A program made the position numbers and the translations under genes. From contig CAWBAK010000004.1 of assembly GCA_963786805.1 (NCBI GenBank), positions 496,001 through 560,000 on the forward strand: 64,000 nucleotides of DNA, in the 5' to 3' direction. Below are positions 8,512 to 16,623 of the stretch, in pieces (position 1 is the stretch's first letter; every line of letters starts with the position of its first letter). The notes below the pieces were generated by a model. The model was not told the DNA's origin and searched no databases. It saw only the letters and a list, made by a program, of their open reading frames with translations. Source of the stretch: CALGFI01 sp963786805 (GTDB lineage Bacteria > Actinomycetota > UBA4738 > HRBIN12).

Positions 8512-9489
8512 CTACTGGTTCTCGCCGTTGAAGAGCTCGGAGACGCTCGTGTCCTCGAACACCGCACGGAGTGCGTCGGCGATCAGCGGCGCGATCGAGA
8601 GCACCGTGAGCTTCCCGAAGACCTTCTCCTCGGGGATCGGCACGGTGTTCGTCACGACCACCCCCTGGATCGGAGACTCCTCCAGCAGCTGGACAGCCTT
8701 GCCCGAGAGCACGCCGTGGGTCGCCGCGGCGTAGATCGGGCCGGCGCCGTGCTGCGCGAGGATCCCCGCGCCGGCCGCGACCGTCGAGGCGGTGTCGATC
8801 ATGTCGTCGACGATGACGCACGGCCGTCCCTCGACCTCACCGACCACCGCCATCTCCTCGATCTTGTGCGCCTCGTGGCGTGACCGCCGCTTGTACAGGA
8901 ACGCAAGGTCCGCGTGCATGCTCTCGCGCAGCCGCTCGGCGGTCTTGATCCGGCCGGCGTCGGGCGCGACGACGACCACGTCCTCGTCGTGCAGCCCGAG
9001 GTCGTCGTGCAGGTACTTCGTCAAGACCGGCAGCGCCGTCAGGTGGTCGAACGGGAAGTCGAAGAAGCCCTGGATCTGTCCCGCATGCAGGTCGACCGAT
9101 ACGACACGGTTCGATCCGGCCACCGTCAGGAGATCGGCGACGAGCTTCGCGCTGATCGGTTCCCGCGCGAGCCCTTTCTTGTCCTGCCGCGAGTAGCCGT
9201 AGTACGGCACGACGGCCGTGATGCGCTTGGCGCTCGCGCGCTTCATCGCGTCGATCATCACGATCTGCTCCATGATCGACTCGTTGATCGGGTCGGCGTG
9301 CGTCTGGATGATGAAGACGTCGGCGCCGCGGACGCTCTCCTCGGCGCGGAAGTAGATCTCGCCCGACGCGAACCGCGACATCTTCGCGTTCGCGAGCGGT
9401 ACCCCGAGGTTGTCGGCGATCTCCTGGGACAGCGCGGGATGCGTCGTCCCGGAGAACAGCATCATCTTCTTCTTGGTGACGATCTCCAC
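8512..9489 (-). CDS. prs: Ribose-phosphate pyrophosphokinase (PRPP synthetase)
   Basis: Makes phosphoribosyl pyrophosphate from ribose 5-phosphate and ATP, feeding purine, pyrimidine, His, Trp and NAD synthesis. The 325-residue sequence has FSGTTHPALSQEIADNLG, the FASGEIYFRAEESVRG flexible part, YYGYSRQDKKGLAREPISAKLVADLL, SVDLHAGQIQGFFD, and the PRPP loop CVIVDDMIDTAST. It starts one base after the glmU stop, so glmU-prs form a unit as in other actinobacteria. Confidence 0.97.
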   Translation of the reverse strand: MEIVTKKKMMLFSGTTHPALSQEIADNLGVPLANAKMSRFASGEIYFRAEESVRGADVFIIQTHADPINESIMEQIVMIDAMKRASAKRITAVVPYYGYSRQDKKGLAREPISAKLVADLLTVAGSNRVVSVDLHAGQIQGFFDFPFDHLTALPVLTKYLHDDLGLHDEDVVVVAPDAGRIKTAERLRESMHADLAFLYKRRSRHEAHKIEEMAVVGEVEGRPCVIVDDMIDTASTVAAGAGILAQHGAGPIYAAATHGVLSGKAVQLLEESPIQGVVVTNTVPIPEEKVFGKLTVLSIAPLIADALRAVFEDTSVSELFNGENQ

Positions 9490-9490
9490 C

Positions 9491-10918
9491 TCAGTGCGCC
9501 CCCTTGCTCTTCCCCCGCGCTTCGGCCTCGTCGTCCTTACGCTTGCGATATCCCTTCACGGTGCGCTGCTCCGAGCGCTCGACGGCGAGGGCACCCGGCG
9601 GAACGTCCTTCGTGATCACCGATCCCGCCCCCGTCACCGCGCCGTCCCCCACCCGCACCGGCGCCACCAGCATCGTATCCGAACCGATCCGCACGTCGTC
9701 CCCGATGACCGTCTTGTGCTTCTCGTATCCGTCGTAGTTCACGGTCACCGTCGACGCGCCGACGTTCGTCCGCTCTCCGATCGTCGCGTCGCCGACGTAG
9801 GACAGATGCGGCACCTTCGAACCGCGCCCCACCTTCGAGGCCTTGACCTCCACGTACGTCCCGACCTTCGACCCGTCCTCGAGCACGGTCCCCGGCCGCA
9901 GCCGGGCGAACGGTCCGACGTCGACGCCCCGGCCGATCTTCGCGCCGTCGACGACCGAGAACCGAACGGTCGAACCCTCCCCGACACGAGAGTCGGCGAT
10001 CTGGGTCGACGGCCCGATGACCGCTCCCGCGCCGATCCGCGTCGTGCCCTCCAGGAAGGTGTTCGGGTAGATCGTCGCGTCGGGCCCGATCGCCACGTCG
10101 GCGTCGATGAACGTCGTCGCGGGGTCGAGCAGGGTGACCCCGTTCGCCATGTGGGCCGCGTTGATCCGCTCGCGGACGATGCGCGTGGTCTGCGCCAGGT
10201 TGGCGCGTGAGTTGATGCCCATCGCGCCCCCGACGTCGACCTTGACGGCCGAGATGCGCTCGCCCTTGTCCATCAGGATCGGGAACACTTCGTTCAGGTA
10301 GTACTCCTTCTGCGAGTTGTCGCGGCCGACGAGCGGAAGGGCGCGGAACAGGTCGGCGCGCCGGAAGGCGAACAGGAGCAGCGACACCTCGTTGATCCGC
10401 TTCAGGTCCGCGGGAGCGTCGGTCCCCTCGACGATCTGCACCAAGCGCGTGCCGTCTCGAACGATCCGCGCGTAGCCGCCGGGCTCCGACACCTCCGTGG
10501 TGAGGATCGTCCCGGCGCTCTTGGTCCTGCGGTGCACGCGCAGCAACTGGCGGATGTGATCGGGTTCGACGGGATCGAAGTCACCGCCGACGACGAGGAC
10601 CTCCTTGGCCCGCCCGATCGCCTGCTCGGCCGCGAGGACCGCATGCCCGGTCCCGAGCGGCTCACCCTGCTCGACGAAGACCGGCTCGGGACGGCACCCC
10701 CACGACGCCACGGCCTCGCGGACCTCGTCGGCGCCGTGGTGGACGACGATCACGATCCGGGACGGCCGCGCGGCCGCGACGTTCCGCAGCACCCACCAGA
10801 GCGCCGGCCGGCCGGCGATCGGATGCAGGACCTTCTGGGTTGCGGACTTCAGACGCTTGCCCTTCCCCGCCGCCAGCACGACCGCGGCGAGCGAGGGGGA
10901 CGAAACGGTCTTCGGCAC
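9491..10918 (-). CDS. glmU: Bifunctional UDP-GlcNAc pyrophosphorylase / glucosamine-1-P acetyltransferase
   Basis: Makes UDP-GlcNAc for peptidoglycan and wall polymers. The N-terminal uridylyltransferase shows VVLAAGKGKRLKS (residues about 13-25), QGEPLGTGHAV and VGGDFDPVEPDHI. The C-terminal half (from about 250) is a left-handed beta-helix of hexapeptide repeats ending in the acetyltransferase signature KASKVGRGSKVPHLSYVGDA and GASTVTVNYDGYEKHKT. The 475 residues fit the family. Start is GTG with GGAAAGGA as ribosome-binding site. Downstream of tRNA-Gln and upstream of prs, the conserved actinobacterial order. Confidence 0.97.
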   Translation of the reverse strand: MPKTVSSPSLAAVVLAAGKGKRLKSATQKVLHPIAGRPALWWVLRNVAAARPSRIVIVVHHGADEVREAVASWGCRPEPVFVEQGEPLGTGHAVLAAEQAIGRAKEVLVVGGDFDPVEPDHIRQLLRVHRRTKSAGTILTTEVSEPGGYARIVRDGTRLVQIVEGTDAPADLKRINEVSLLLFAFRRADLFRALPLVGRDNSQKEYYLNEVFPILMDKGERISAVKVDVGGAMGINSRANLAQTTRIVRERINAAHMANGVTLLDPATTFIDADVAIGPDATIYPNTFLEGTTRIGAGAVIGPSTQIADSRVGEGSTVRFSVVDGAKIGRGVDVGPFARLRPGTVLEDGSKVGTYVEVKASKVGRGSKVPHLSYVGDATIGERTNVGASTVTVNYDGYEKHKTVIGDDVRIGSDTMLVAPVRVGDGAVTGAGSVITKDVPPGALAVERSEQRTVKGYRKRKDDEAEARGKSKGAH

Positions 10919-11013
10919 GAGGTCCTTTCCGTTCGGCGCCGCTCCTTTGTACTTGCGCGCCCGCCGGGTGGCAAGACGACCGCTCGCGCCGTCTTGCGAC
11001 GGTGCCCGGGGAG

Positions 11014-11084
11014 TTCCGGGGGGAGGAGTCGAACCTCCATCGAAGGCTCCAAAGGCCCGCGTCTTGCCGTTAGACCACCCCGGA
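11014..11084 (-). tRNA. tRNA-Gln (anticodon UUG)
   Basis: A 71-nt cloverleaf: acceptor TCCGGGG pairs with CCCCGGA; D arm GTCT-AACGGCA-AGAC; anticodon arm CGGGC-CTTTGGA-GCCTT with TTG at positions 34-36; T arm GGAGG-TTCGACT-CCTCC; discriminator A. CCA is not encoded. A GATAAT -10 element lies just upstream (11092-11097 on the plus strand). Lying between glmU and ispE is typical of actinobacteria. Confidence 0.95.
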
Positions 11085-11091
11085 CGGACCG

Positions 11092-11097
11092 ATTATC
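11092..11097 (-). promoter_or_regulatory. -10 element of the tRNA-Gln gene
   Basis: GATAAT on the minus strand, seven bases before the first base of the tRNA acceptor stem. Confidence 0.55.
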
Positions 11098-11962
11098 CCT
11101 CGCGCGCGGGCGGGCCCGACGCCACGAGGGAGTTCGGGAACCCCGATGCGAGCTGCTCCGCGTGGTTCCGGTCGCGCGCGAGGCCGACGACCGAGGAGCC
11201 GCTCCCGCTCATGACGGCGCCGAGGGCCCCGGCCGCGAGCAGTTGCTGTTTCGCCTCGCCGACGGCCGGATGGCGCCGCGCGACGACGGCCTCCAGGTCG
11301 TTGAACAGCAGCGGGCCGAGCCTCTCGGCGTCTCCGGCCGCCGCCGCTTCCAACAGCGGATCGGGATCGGGCCCCGCGACCCCTCCGTCCTCGTCCCACC
11401 ACCGGTACGCGTCGGGCGAACGGACGCCGAAGTCGAAGTGCACGACGACCCACCAGAAGGACGCGACCTCCGCCGGCGCCAGGATCTCGCCACGTCCCGA
11501 CATCAGCACCGGGCCGCCGAGCAGCAACGCCGGGACGTCGGAACCGATCCGCTCGGCAACCTCGCCGAGCGTCGCAGGATCGAGGTCGCATCCCCACAAC
11601 CGGTTCAAGGCGAGCAAGGTCGCCGCCGCGTCGGCGCTGCCGCCGCCGAGCCCCGCCGCGACGGGGATCCGCTTGTCGATCTCGACGAGCGCGCCCCCGG
11701 CGTCCGGGCAGGCATCCGCGAGCGCGAGCGCGGCAACCAGCGCAAGGTTCAGACCCCCCACCGGGACGTCGCCGGAGAGTGCCTGCGCGCCGCGCACCTC
11801 GACGTGGAGACGGTCGGCGGAGCGAACGGTCACCCCGTCGGCGAGCGAGACCGGCACCACCAGGCTCTCGAGGTCGTGGTAGCCGTCCTCGCGCGCGGCG
11901 AGCACCCGGAGGAAGACGTTCACCTTCGCGGGAGCCTCCAGCCGGATCGGCTTCGGCGTCAC
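11093..11962 (-). CDS. ispE: 4-diphosphocytidyl-2-C-methyl-D-erythritol kinase
   Basis: ATP-dependent kinase of the MEP isoprenoid pathway (GHMP kinase fold). Motifs: APAKVNVFLRVLAAREDGYHDLES, the ATP loop IPVAAGLGGGSADAAATL and the C-terminal GAVMSGSGSSVVGLA. The 289 residues fit the family. Two GTG starts compete. I chose the one at 11962 because it overlaps the rsmA stop as GTGA and has GAGGGG eight bases upstream; the GTG at 11971 would add three residues. Coupled to rsmA, as in the rpfB-ksgA-ispE clusters of other actinobacteria. Confidence 0.95.
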   Translation of the reverse strand: MTPKPIRLEAPAKVNVFLRVLAAREDGYHDLESLVVPVSLADGVTVRSADRLHVEVRGAQALSGDVPVGGLNLALVAALALADACPDAGGALVEIDKRIPVAAGLGGGSADAAATLLALNRLWGCDLDPATLGEVAERIGSDVPALLLGGPVLMSGRGEILAPAEVASFWWVVVHFDFGVRSPDAYRWWDEDGGVAGPDPDPLLEAAAAGDAERLGPLLFNDLEAVVARRHPAVGEAKQQLLAAGALGAVMSGSGSSVVGLARDRNHAEQLASGFPNSLVASGPPAREG

Positions 11963-12816
11963 GGGCGCCACCCCTCGGCCAGAAGCTCATCCGTCACCCG
12001 GGCGAAGTCCTCGAGCCCGAGCCGCTCGCCCCGGATCGAGGGATCCACACCGCTTCGACCGAGGACCTCGTTCGCCTCCGGCAGGCCGAGGCCCAGCCGC
12101 CGGAGCGCGTTCGCCATCGTCTTCCGGCGCTCCGCGAACGACTCCTCTACCACGACGAACAAGGCGTCGGGATCGACGTCCACCGGCGGCGTGCGCCGGT
12201 CGATCCGAACGAGGACCGAGTCCACCTTGGGCCGGGGCCAGAAGACGTCGGCCGGGATGCGGCGGATGAGTTCCGTGTCGGCGCGGTACGAGACGCGCAC
12301 GCTCACCGTTCCGTAGGCCTCGTCGCCCGCGTTCGCGACGAGCCGCTCGCCGACCTCGCGTTGCACCATCACGACGAAGCGATCGATCTGCGGCACGCCC
12401 TCGAGCAGGTCGACCATCAAGGGCACCGAGATGTTGTAGGGCAGGTTCGAGACCATCGTCCACCGCGCGTCGCCGAGGAGCTCGTGCCAGTCGACGCGCA
12501 TCGCGTCGAGCTGTTCCACGCGGACGTTCGGGAACGCCGACACGACCTCGCGCAGGGCGGGTGTCAGACGGCGGTCGAACTCCACGGCGAGGACTTCGCA
12601 TCCGGCCTCGGCGAGCGCGACCGTGATCGAGCCGAGCCCCGCGCCGACCTCCAGCACCCGATCCCCTTGGCCGACACCGGCGTCGGCGACGATCGCGCGC
12701 GCGAGGTTCGGGTCGGCGATGAAGTTCTGCCCGAGCGTCTTCGTCGGGCGGATCCCGTAGCGCTCGGCGAGGGCCCTCAGGGCGCCGAGCCCGAGGTTCG
12801 GGCTCCCCGGAGTGAT
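11959..12816 (-). CDS. rsmA: 16S rRNA (adenine1518/1519-N6,N6)-dimethyltransferase
   Basis: Dimethylates two adjacent adenines near the 3' end of 16S rRNA during small-subunit maturation. Motifs: RPTKTLGQNFIADPNLARAI, SAM-binding VLEVGAGLGSITVALAEAG, and the catalytic NLPYNISVPLM. About 285 residues with the start used. No ATG, GTG or TTG exists in frame between the upstream stop region and the internal GTG at 12657, which would delete the conserved GQNF segment. The end given is an ATC shortly after the preceding gene's stop. Either a non-canonical start or a base error is involved. Confidence 0.92.
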   Translation of the reverse strand: MTPGSPNLGLGALRALAERYGIRPTKTLGQNFIADPNLARAIVADAGVGQGDRVLEVGAGLGSITVALAEAGCEVLAVEFDRRLTPALREVVSAFPNVRVEQLDAMRVDWHELLGDARWTMVSNLPYNISVPLMVDLLEGVPQIDRFVVMVQREVGERLVANAGDEAYGTVSVRVSYRADTELIRRIPADVFWPRPKVDSVLVRIDRRTPPVDVDPDALFVVVEESFAERRKTMANALRRLGLGLPEANEVLGRSGVDPSIRGERLGLEDFARVTDELLAEGWRP

Positions 12817-12826
12817 GGGCGTCGCG

Positions 12827-13909
12827 CTACCAGGTGAGGCGGACCTGGCAGACCCCTTGGCTGAGGGGGGCGATCCGAGCGAAGGCCTGGTCGCTGAGGT
12901 CGATGATCCGGCCTCCGAAGGGTCCTCGATCGTTGATCACCACCTGGACGCGGTTGCCGTTCGCGAGGTTCGTGACGGTGACCACCGTACCGAAGGGCAA
13001 CCAGGGGTGGGCCGCCGTGAGGCCGTCTCCGGGGGCGAACCCGTACCAGCTCGCCTCGCCCACCTGGGTCCCGGGCGAGGGGTTCGTGCGGCCGACGATC
13101 CGCTTGGCCGGGACCGCCTCACGGACGACCTGCCTCCCGAGGAGCGTCCGGGTCACCACGTCACCGTTCACGACCTTGACGCGGTAGCGCTCCACCATGA
13201 GGCCGTCGACGCCCGCCTGAACGAACTGCACATGACCCGGACGAAGCTCGTCCGAGTACTCCGTGTACGTGGTGTGCGGCACGGGAACCTCGAGCTCACG
13301 GATGCGGTAGTCGATCGAGACGAACCGCACCAGGAGGTCGGGTTGAAGGGGGGTCTTGAGTGACGGAAGGACACGATCGCTACGGTCGGGCTCGATCCCC
13401 ATGGCCGAGAGGAGCTTGCCGACGGTGCTGGCATTGGTGAGCACCTCGTGGTCCTTCCCCATCACCACGACGCGCGCCGCCACCACCTCCGACTGCCCGA
13501 CCGGCTCTCCCGTGGAGAACCAGTCCTCGGTGCTTCGAACCGCCAGCAACGCCGGCGCTCTCTGCACCCCTTCCATCACCCAGACCCCCACATCCGAGGG
13601 AGCCGGGATCACGATCCCGTTCTCGAAGTCCAAGTCGACGAGGACCCGCATCCCGTCTGCGAGTGGTGTCTGCGACGGCGGGCTGACGATGTCGTCCCAT
13701 CCGAGGACGATCCCCTCGGTATGCAGCAGCTCGCCGACGTTCGCGCTCATCGTCCGGACGGCTTCGGGCTGCCCGTCCACGACCAGGGTCACGGTCTTCT
13801 GCACCACCCAGAATCCGCCGGCGATCGCGAGGCCGACCCCCACGAGGGTGACGTTCGCGACCGTCCTTCGAACCCGGAGCCGCCGGACCCGTGAGGGGCG
13901 AACCTCCAT
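12827..13909 (-). CDS. DUF348-DUF348-G5-RlpA (double-psi beta-barrel) envelope protein in the rpfB position
   Basis: A 360-residue exported envelope protein. An N-terminal membrane anchor lies at about residues 17-36 (TVANVTLVGVGLAIAGGFWV). Two DUF348 ubiquitin-like modules follow (about 38-90 and 145-200), then a G5 domain (about 203-275, ELEVPVPHTTYTEYSDEL and GRQVVREAVPAKRIVGR). The C-terminal domain is an RlpA-type double-psi beta-barrel (GEASWYGF, AAHPWLPFGTVVTVTNL, VINDRGPFGGRIIDLS). Gene order tatD-this-rsmA-ispE is exactly that of rpfB, but the resuscitation-factor lysozyme-like domain is absent. RlpA domains act on or bind septal peptidoglycan. The start ATG has GAGGAAGG just upstream. 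Confidence 0.9.
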   Translation of the reverse strand: MEVRPSRVRRLRVRRTVANVTLVGVGLAIAGGFWVVQKTVTLVVDGQPEAVRTMSANVGELLHTEGIVLGWDDIVSPPSQTPLADGMRVLVDLDFENGIVIPAPSDVGVWVMEGVQRAPALLAVRSTEDWFSTGEPVGQSEVVAARVVVMGKDHEVLTNASTVGKLLSAMGIEPDRSDRVLPSLKTPLQPDLLVRFVSIDYRIRELEVPVPHTTYTEYSDELRPGHVQFVQAGVDGLMVERYRVKVVNGDVVTRTLLGRQVVREAVPAKRIVGRTNPSPGTQVGEASWYGFAPGDGLTAAHPWLPFGTVVTVTNLANGNRVQVVINDRGPFGGRIIDLSDQAFARIAPLSQGVCQVRLTW

Positions 13910-13984
13910 ACACCTTCCTCCTGTCGGAAGAAGGCTCCGCGGGGAAGCGGCTAGGCCGGACCGAAGCCTCCACGTGCAAGGCTC

Positions 13985-14018
13985 GGAACCTACCAAACCC
14001 TCAACCCTCACTGCAAAC
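13985..14018 (-). promoter_or_regulatory. Possible promoter of the DUF348/G5/RlpA gene
   Basis: On the minus strand TTGCAG and TAGGTT are separated by 18 bases, a plausible -35/-10 pair about 80 bases before the start codon. It lies directly downstream of the LexA-like palindrome. Confidence 0.35.
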
Positions 14019-14024
14019 TTGAAA

Positions 14025-14040
14025 CCGAACGACCGTTCGG
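14025..14040. promoter_or_regulatory. LexA-like palindrome (alternatively tatD terminator stem)
   Basis: CCGAACGACCGTTCGG contains the CGAAC-N4-GTTCG core of the LexA operator and is fully palindromic except its four central bases. It lies 25 bp after the tatD stop and just upstream of the putative promoter of the RlpA-domain gene. On the minus strand it is followed by TTTCAAGTTT, so a 6-bp-stem terminator is the competing reading. Confidence 0.45.
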
Positions 14041-14064
14041 GACGTTTTCCGGCCTCTGGAGGCC

Positions 14065-14856
14065 CTATCGGAGCCGAGGGAACGCGTTCGATGCGTTGCG
14101 CGAGGTTGCGGTTCGCACGTTTTCCACAGTCTCTTCGCGTACCGACGCGATGGTCTCGATGACGTCGACGACGTTCGCGGGTGCGTTGTCGCGTCCGCGG
14201 ATCCGCTGCGGCGCGAGGAACGGGCTGTCGGTCTCGACGAGGACGCGCTCGAGCGGGATCGCCGCGGCCGCATCGCGGATCTGCGCGTTCTTCGGGTACG
14301 TGATGTTCCCGGCGAAGGACAGGTGCCATCCGCGATCCACACACTCGAGCGCCGTCGCGACGTCGCCCGTGAAGCAATGGAGGACGACCTCGGCCGAACC
14401 CTCATCGAGCAGTCGAAGGATCTCGGGCCACGCGTCGCGGACGTGGACGACGAGTGGCAGTCCGGCGTCGCGGGCGATGGCGACCTGCTCGGTCAGGACG
14501 CGGACCTGGACCTCGCGAGGCGAATGCATGCGGTAGAAGTCGAGCCCGCACTCCCCCACGGCCACGACCTGCGGGTTCGCGAGCAGCGTCTCGATCTCCG
14601 AACGGGCTCGGGCGTCGAATCGGGACGCCTCGTGCGGGTGCATGCCCGCCGTCGCGAACACGTCCGGATGGGACTCGGCGAGCTGGACGGCTCGATGGCT
14701 CGACTCGGGATCGATCCCTGGGCAGACGACGGTCCCCACGCCGGCCGCCCGGGCCTCCTCGAGGACCTCGCCGACGTCGCGCTCCAGGAGGAACAGGTGG
14801 CAGTGCGTGTCCACCGCCGCGCTCTGCACCCGGAGTTCACGGTTCGGTCGCTCCAC
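14065..14856 (-). CDS. tatD: TatD-family metal-dependent deoxyribonuclease
   Basis: A TIM-barrel metallohydrolase of the TatD family, linked to 3'-5' DNA exonuclease and repair activity. Metal ligands are visible: VDTHCHL (residues about 15-21), GECGLDFYR, VVHVRDAW, LHCFTG and ETDSPFLAPQ. The 263 residues are the usual size. It lies between metG and the rpfB-position gene, the conserved actinobacterial order. The start is GTG (MERPNREL); the conserved part begins 15 residues later, so the exact start is not firm. Confidence 0.94.
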   Translation of the reverse strand: MERPNRELRVQSAAVDTHCHLFLLERDVGEVLEEARAAGVGTVVCPGIDPESSHRAVQLAESHPDVFATAGMHPHEASRFDARARSEIETLLANPQVVAVGECGLDFYRMHSPREVQVRVLTEQVAIARDAGLPLVVHVRDAWPEILRLLDEGSAEVVLHCFTGDVATALECVDRGWHLSFAGNITYPKNAQIRDAAAAIPLERVLVETDSPFLAPQRIRGRDNAPANVVDVIETIASVREETVENVRTATSRNASNAFPRLR

Positions 14857-15000
14857 GCGGCGGTCCGCCTAGCCTTCCTCGACCTGGAGTCGAAACGCGC
14901 TCTGCCGCGCGACGCGCCTTCCCGAAGGAGAGGGGCGGCGCCATCCACCGTGAGTCGAGGGGCCGGGTCGCACGTGAAACGCGTTGGCGCGAACCTTCAC
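14857..15000. other. metG-tatD intergenic region
   Basis: 144 bp with no recognisable gene. It must hold the tatD promoter unless metG and tatD are cotranscribed; TAGGCG sits about ten bases before the tatD start. No clear terminator was seen. Confidence 0.3.
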
Positions 15001-16542
15001 TCAGGAGTCGAGGCGCGGGAACAGCGCCTCACCTTTCGTCGTCTTGGTCCCGGGCGCCAGAGCACCCCATCGAGCCGCCTCGGGGAGCCGCTGGGCGTCG
15101 AGCGGGGCGTCGATACCGAGTTGGCTCCAGAGCTCCGCGGCAGCCCTCGGCATGACCGGATGGATCAGCACGGCGAGGATCCGGAGCGTTTCGGCCGACG
15201 CGTACAGGACGGCCCCCACCTCGGCCCGGCGGGGCTCGTCCTTGATCGCCTTCCAAGGTTCCTTCTCGACCAGGTACTGGTTCGCACGGGTCACGATCTC
15301 CCACAGGGCGGCGATCGCCTGGCTCGGCGAGACCTCGAGCATGAGCTCGTCGTACCGGCGGACCGCCTCCTCGATCACCGTCGGGAGGTCCGCCTCCTCG
15401 CCCCCGCTTCCCGGGGCGGGAACCGTCCCGTCGAAGTAGGAGGCGAGCATCGCGAGGACCCGGCTCGCGAGATTCCCGAGCCCGTTCGCGAGATCGGCGT
15501 TGTGGCGCTCGACCATCGACTCCCACGAGAAGCTGCCGTCCTGGCCGAACTGGATCTCGCGCATGAAGTAGTAGCGATAGGAGTCCACCCCGAAGTGATC
15601 GAGGAGCTCGAACGGATGGATCCCCGTCGCGTTGGTCTTCGACATCTTCTTGCCGCCGACCGTCAGGAACCCGTGCGCCCACACCTGCTTCGGGAGCTCC
15701 ACGTCTCCGGCCATGAGCATGGCGGGCCAATAGACCGCGTGGAACCGGAGGATGTCCTTCCCGATCAGGTGGATGTCTGCGGGCCACATCGCATCGAACC
15801 GCTCGGTGTCGCTCGCGTACCCGGCCGCGGTGAGGTAGTTCGTCAGCGCGTCGAACCACACGTAGCAGACGTGCTCGGGGTCCCAGGGGAGCGGGATCCC
15901 CCATCGGAAGTTCGTCCGGCTGACCGAGAAGTCCTGGAGCCCGCCCCGGAGCAGTGAGAGGACCTCGTTGCGGCGGGTCTCCGGCTCCACCGCCTCGGGG
16001 TGGCGCTCGTAGTGCTCCAGGAGGCGGTCGCGGTAGGCCGAGAGCCGGAAGAAGTAGTTCTCCTCGGTGACCCGCTCGACGGGGCGCTCGTGGATCGGGC
16101 ACAGCCCGCCGGGCAGGAGGTCGTCCTCCGTGTAGTAGGCCTCGCAGGACACGCAGTACAGCCCCTCGTAGGTCCCGAGGTAGATGTCCTCTCGGCCGTT
16201 GTCGTACACGGCCTGGAGGAGCCGGCGCACCGCCTGCTCGTGGCGGGATTCCGTCGTACGGATGTAGTCGTCGTACGCGATCTCCAGGCGGGCCCAGACC
16301 TCCTTCCAGCGCGGCTCCATGGCGTCGACCCACTCCTGCGGGGTCATGCCCGCCTGCTCCGCCGCCCGCTGGATCTTCAGCCCGTGCTCGTCGGTGCCGG
16401 TGAGGTGGAACACCCGCTCACCGCGGAGACGGTGGTAGCGGGCGATGAAGTCGGTCGCCACGGCGTTGTACGCGTGCCCGATGTGCGGGACGTCGTTCGG
16501 GTAGTAGATCGGCGTCGTGATGTAGAAGACGTTCCGCCCCAT
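15001..16542 (-). CDS. metG: Methionyl-tRNA synthetase
   Basis: Class I synthetase charging tRNA-Met. Residues about 13-20 hold the HIGH motif (PHIGHAYN) and about 300 the KMSKT loop. The zinc knuckle has one Cys-x2-Cys pair (CVSC) and a Cys-x2-His half (CPIHERP). C-terminal anticodon-binding helices end at residue 513, with no appended tRNA-binding domain. The start MGRNVFYITTPIYYPN was preferred over one 15 residues upstream because TACGAT lies nine bases before this ATG, the leaderless pattern seen repeatedly here. Confidence 0.96.
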   Translation of the reverse strand: MGRNVFYITTPIYYPNDVPHIGHAYNAVATDFIARYHRLRGERVFHLTGTDEHGLKIQRAAEQAGMTPQEWVDAMEPRWKEVWARLEIAYDDYIRTTESRHEQAVRRLLQAVYDNGREDIYLGTYEGLYCVSCEAYYTEDDLLPGGLCPIHERPVERVTEENYFFRLSAYRDRLLEHYERHPEAVEPETRRNEVLSLLRGGLQDFSVSRTNFRWGIPLPWDPEHVCYVWFDALTNYLTAAGYASDTERFDAMWPADIHLIGKDILRFHAVYWPAMLMAGDVELPKQVWAHGFLTVGGKKMSKTNATGIHPFELLDHFGVDSYRYYFMREIQFGQDGSFSWESMVERHNADLANGLGNLASRVLAMLASYFDGTVPAPGSGGEEADLPTVIEEAVRRYDELMLEVSPSQAIAALWEIVTRANQYLVEKEPWKAIKDEPRRAEVGAVLYASAETLRILAVLIHPVMPRAAAELWSQLGIDAPLDAQRLPEAARWGALAPGTKTTKGEALFPRLDS

Positions 16543-16551
16543 GGTCGAGCC

Positions 16552-16557
16552 ATCGTA
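16552..16557 (-). promoter_or_regulatory. -10 element of metG (leaderless)
   Basis: TACGAT on the minus strand, nine bases before the ATG of metG; supports the shorter start. Confidence 0.5.
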
Positions 16558-16623
16558 GCCGAGGCATCCGTGTCCCCCAGGCCTCAACGTGTCGGGACCG
16601 GCGACTCGCGGTCCGCCCGCGGG

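Noticed and set aside
13910..14024. c-di-AMP (ydaO-type) riboswitch upstream of the RlpA-domain gene
   Set aside because: Expected by analogy with actinobacterial rpf genes, but the conserved GGGGAACC/GGGTGAATCC-type blocks are absent; only a short AGCCT/AGGCT hairpin is visible.
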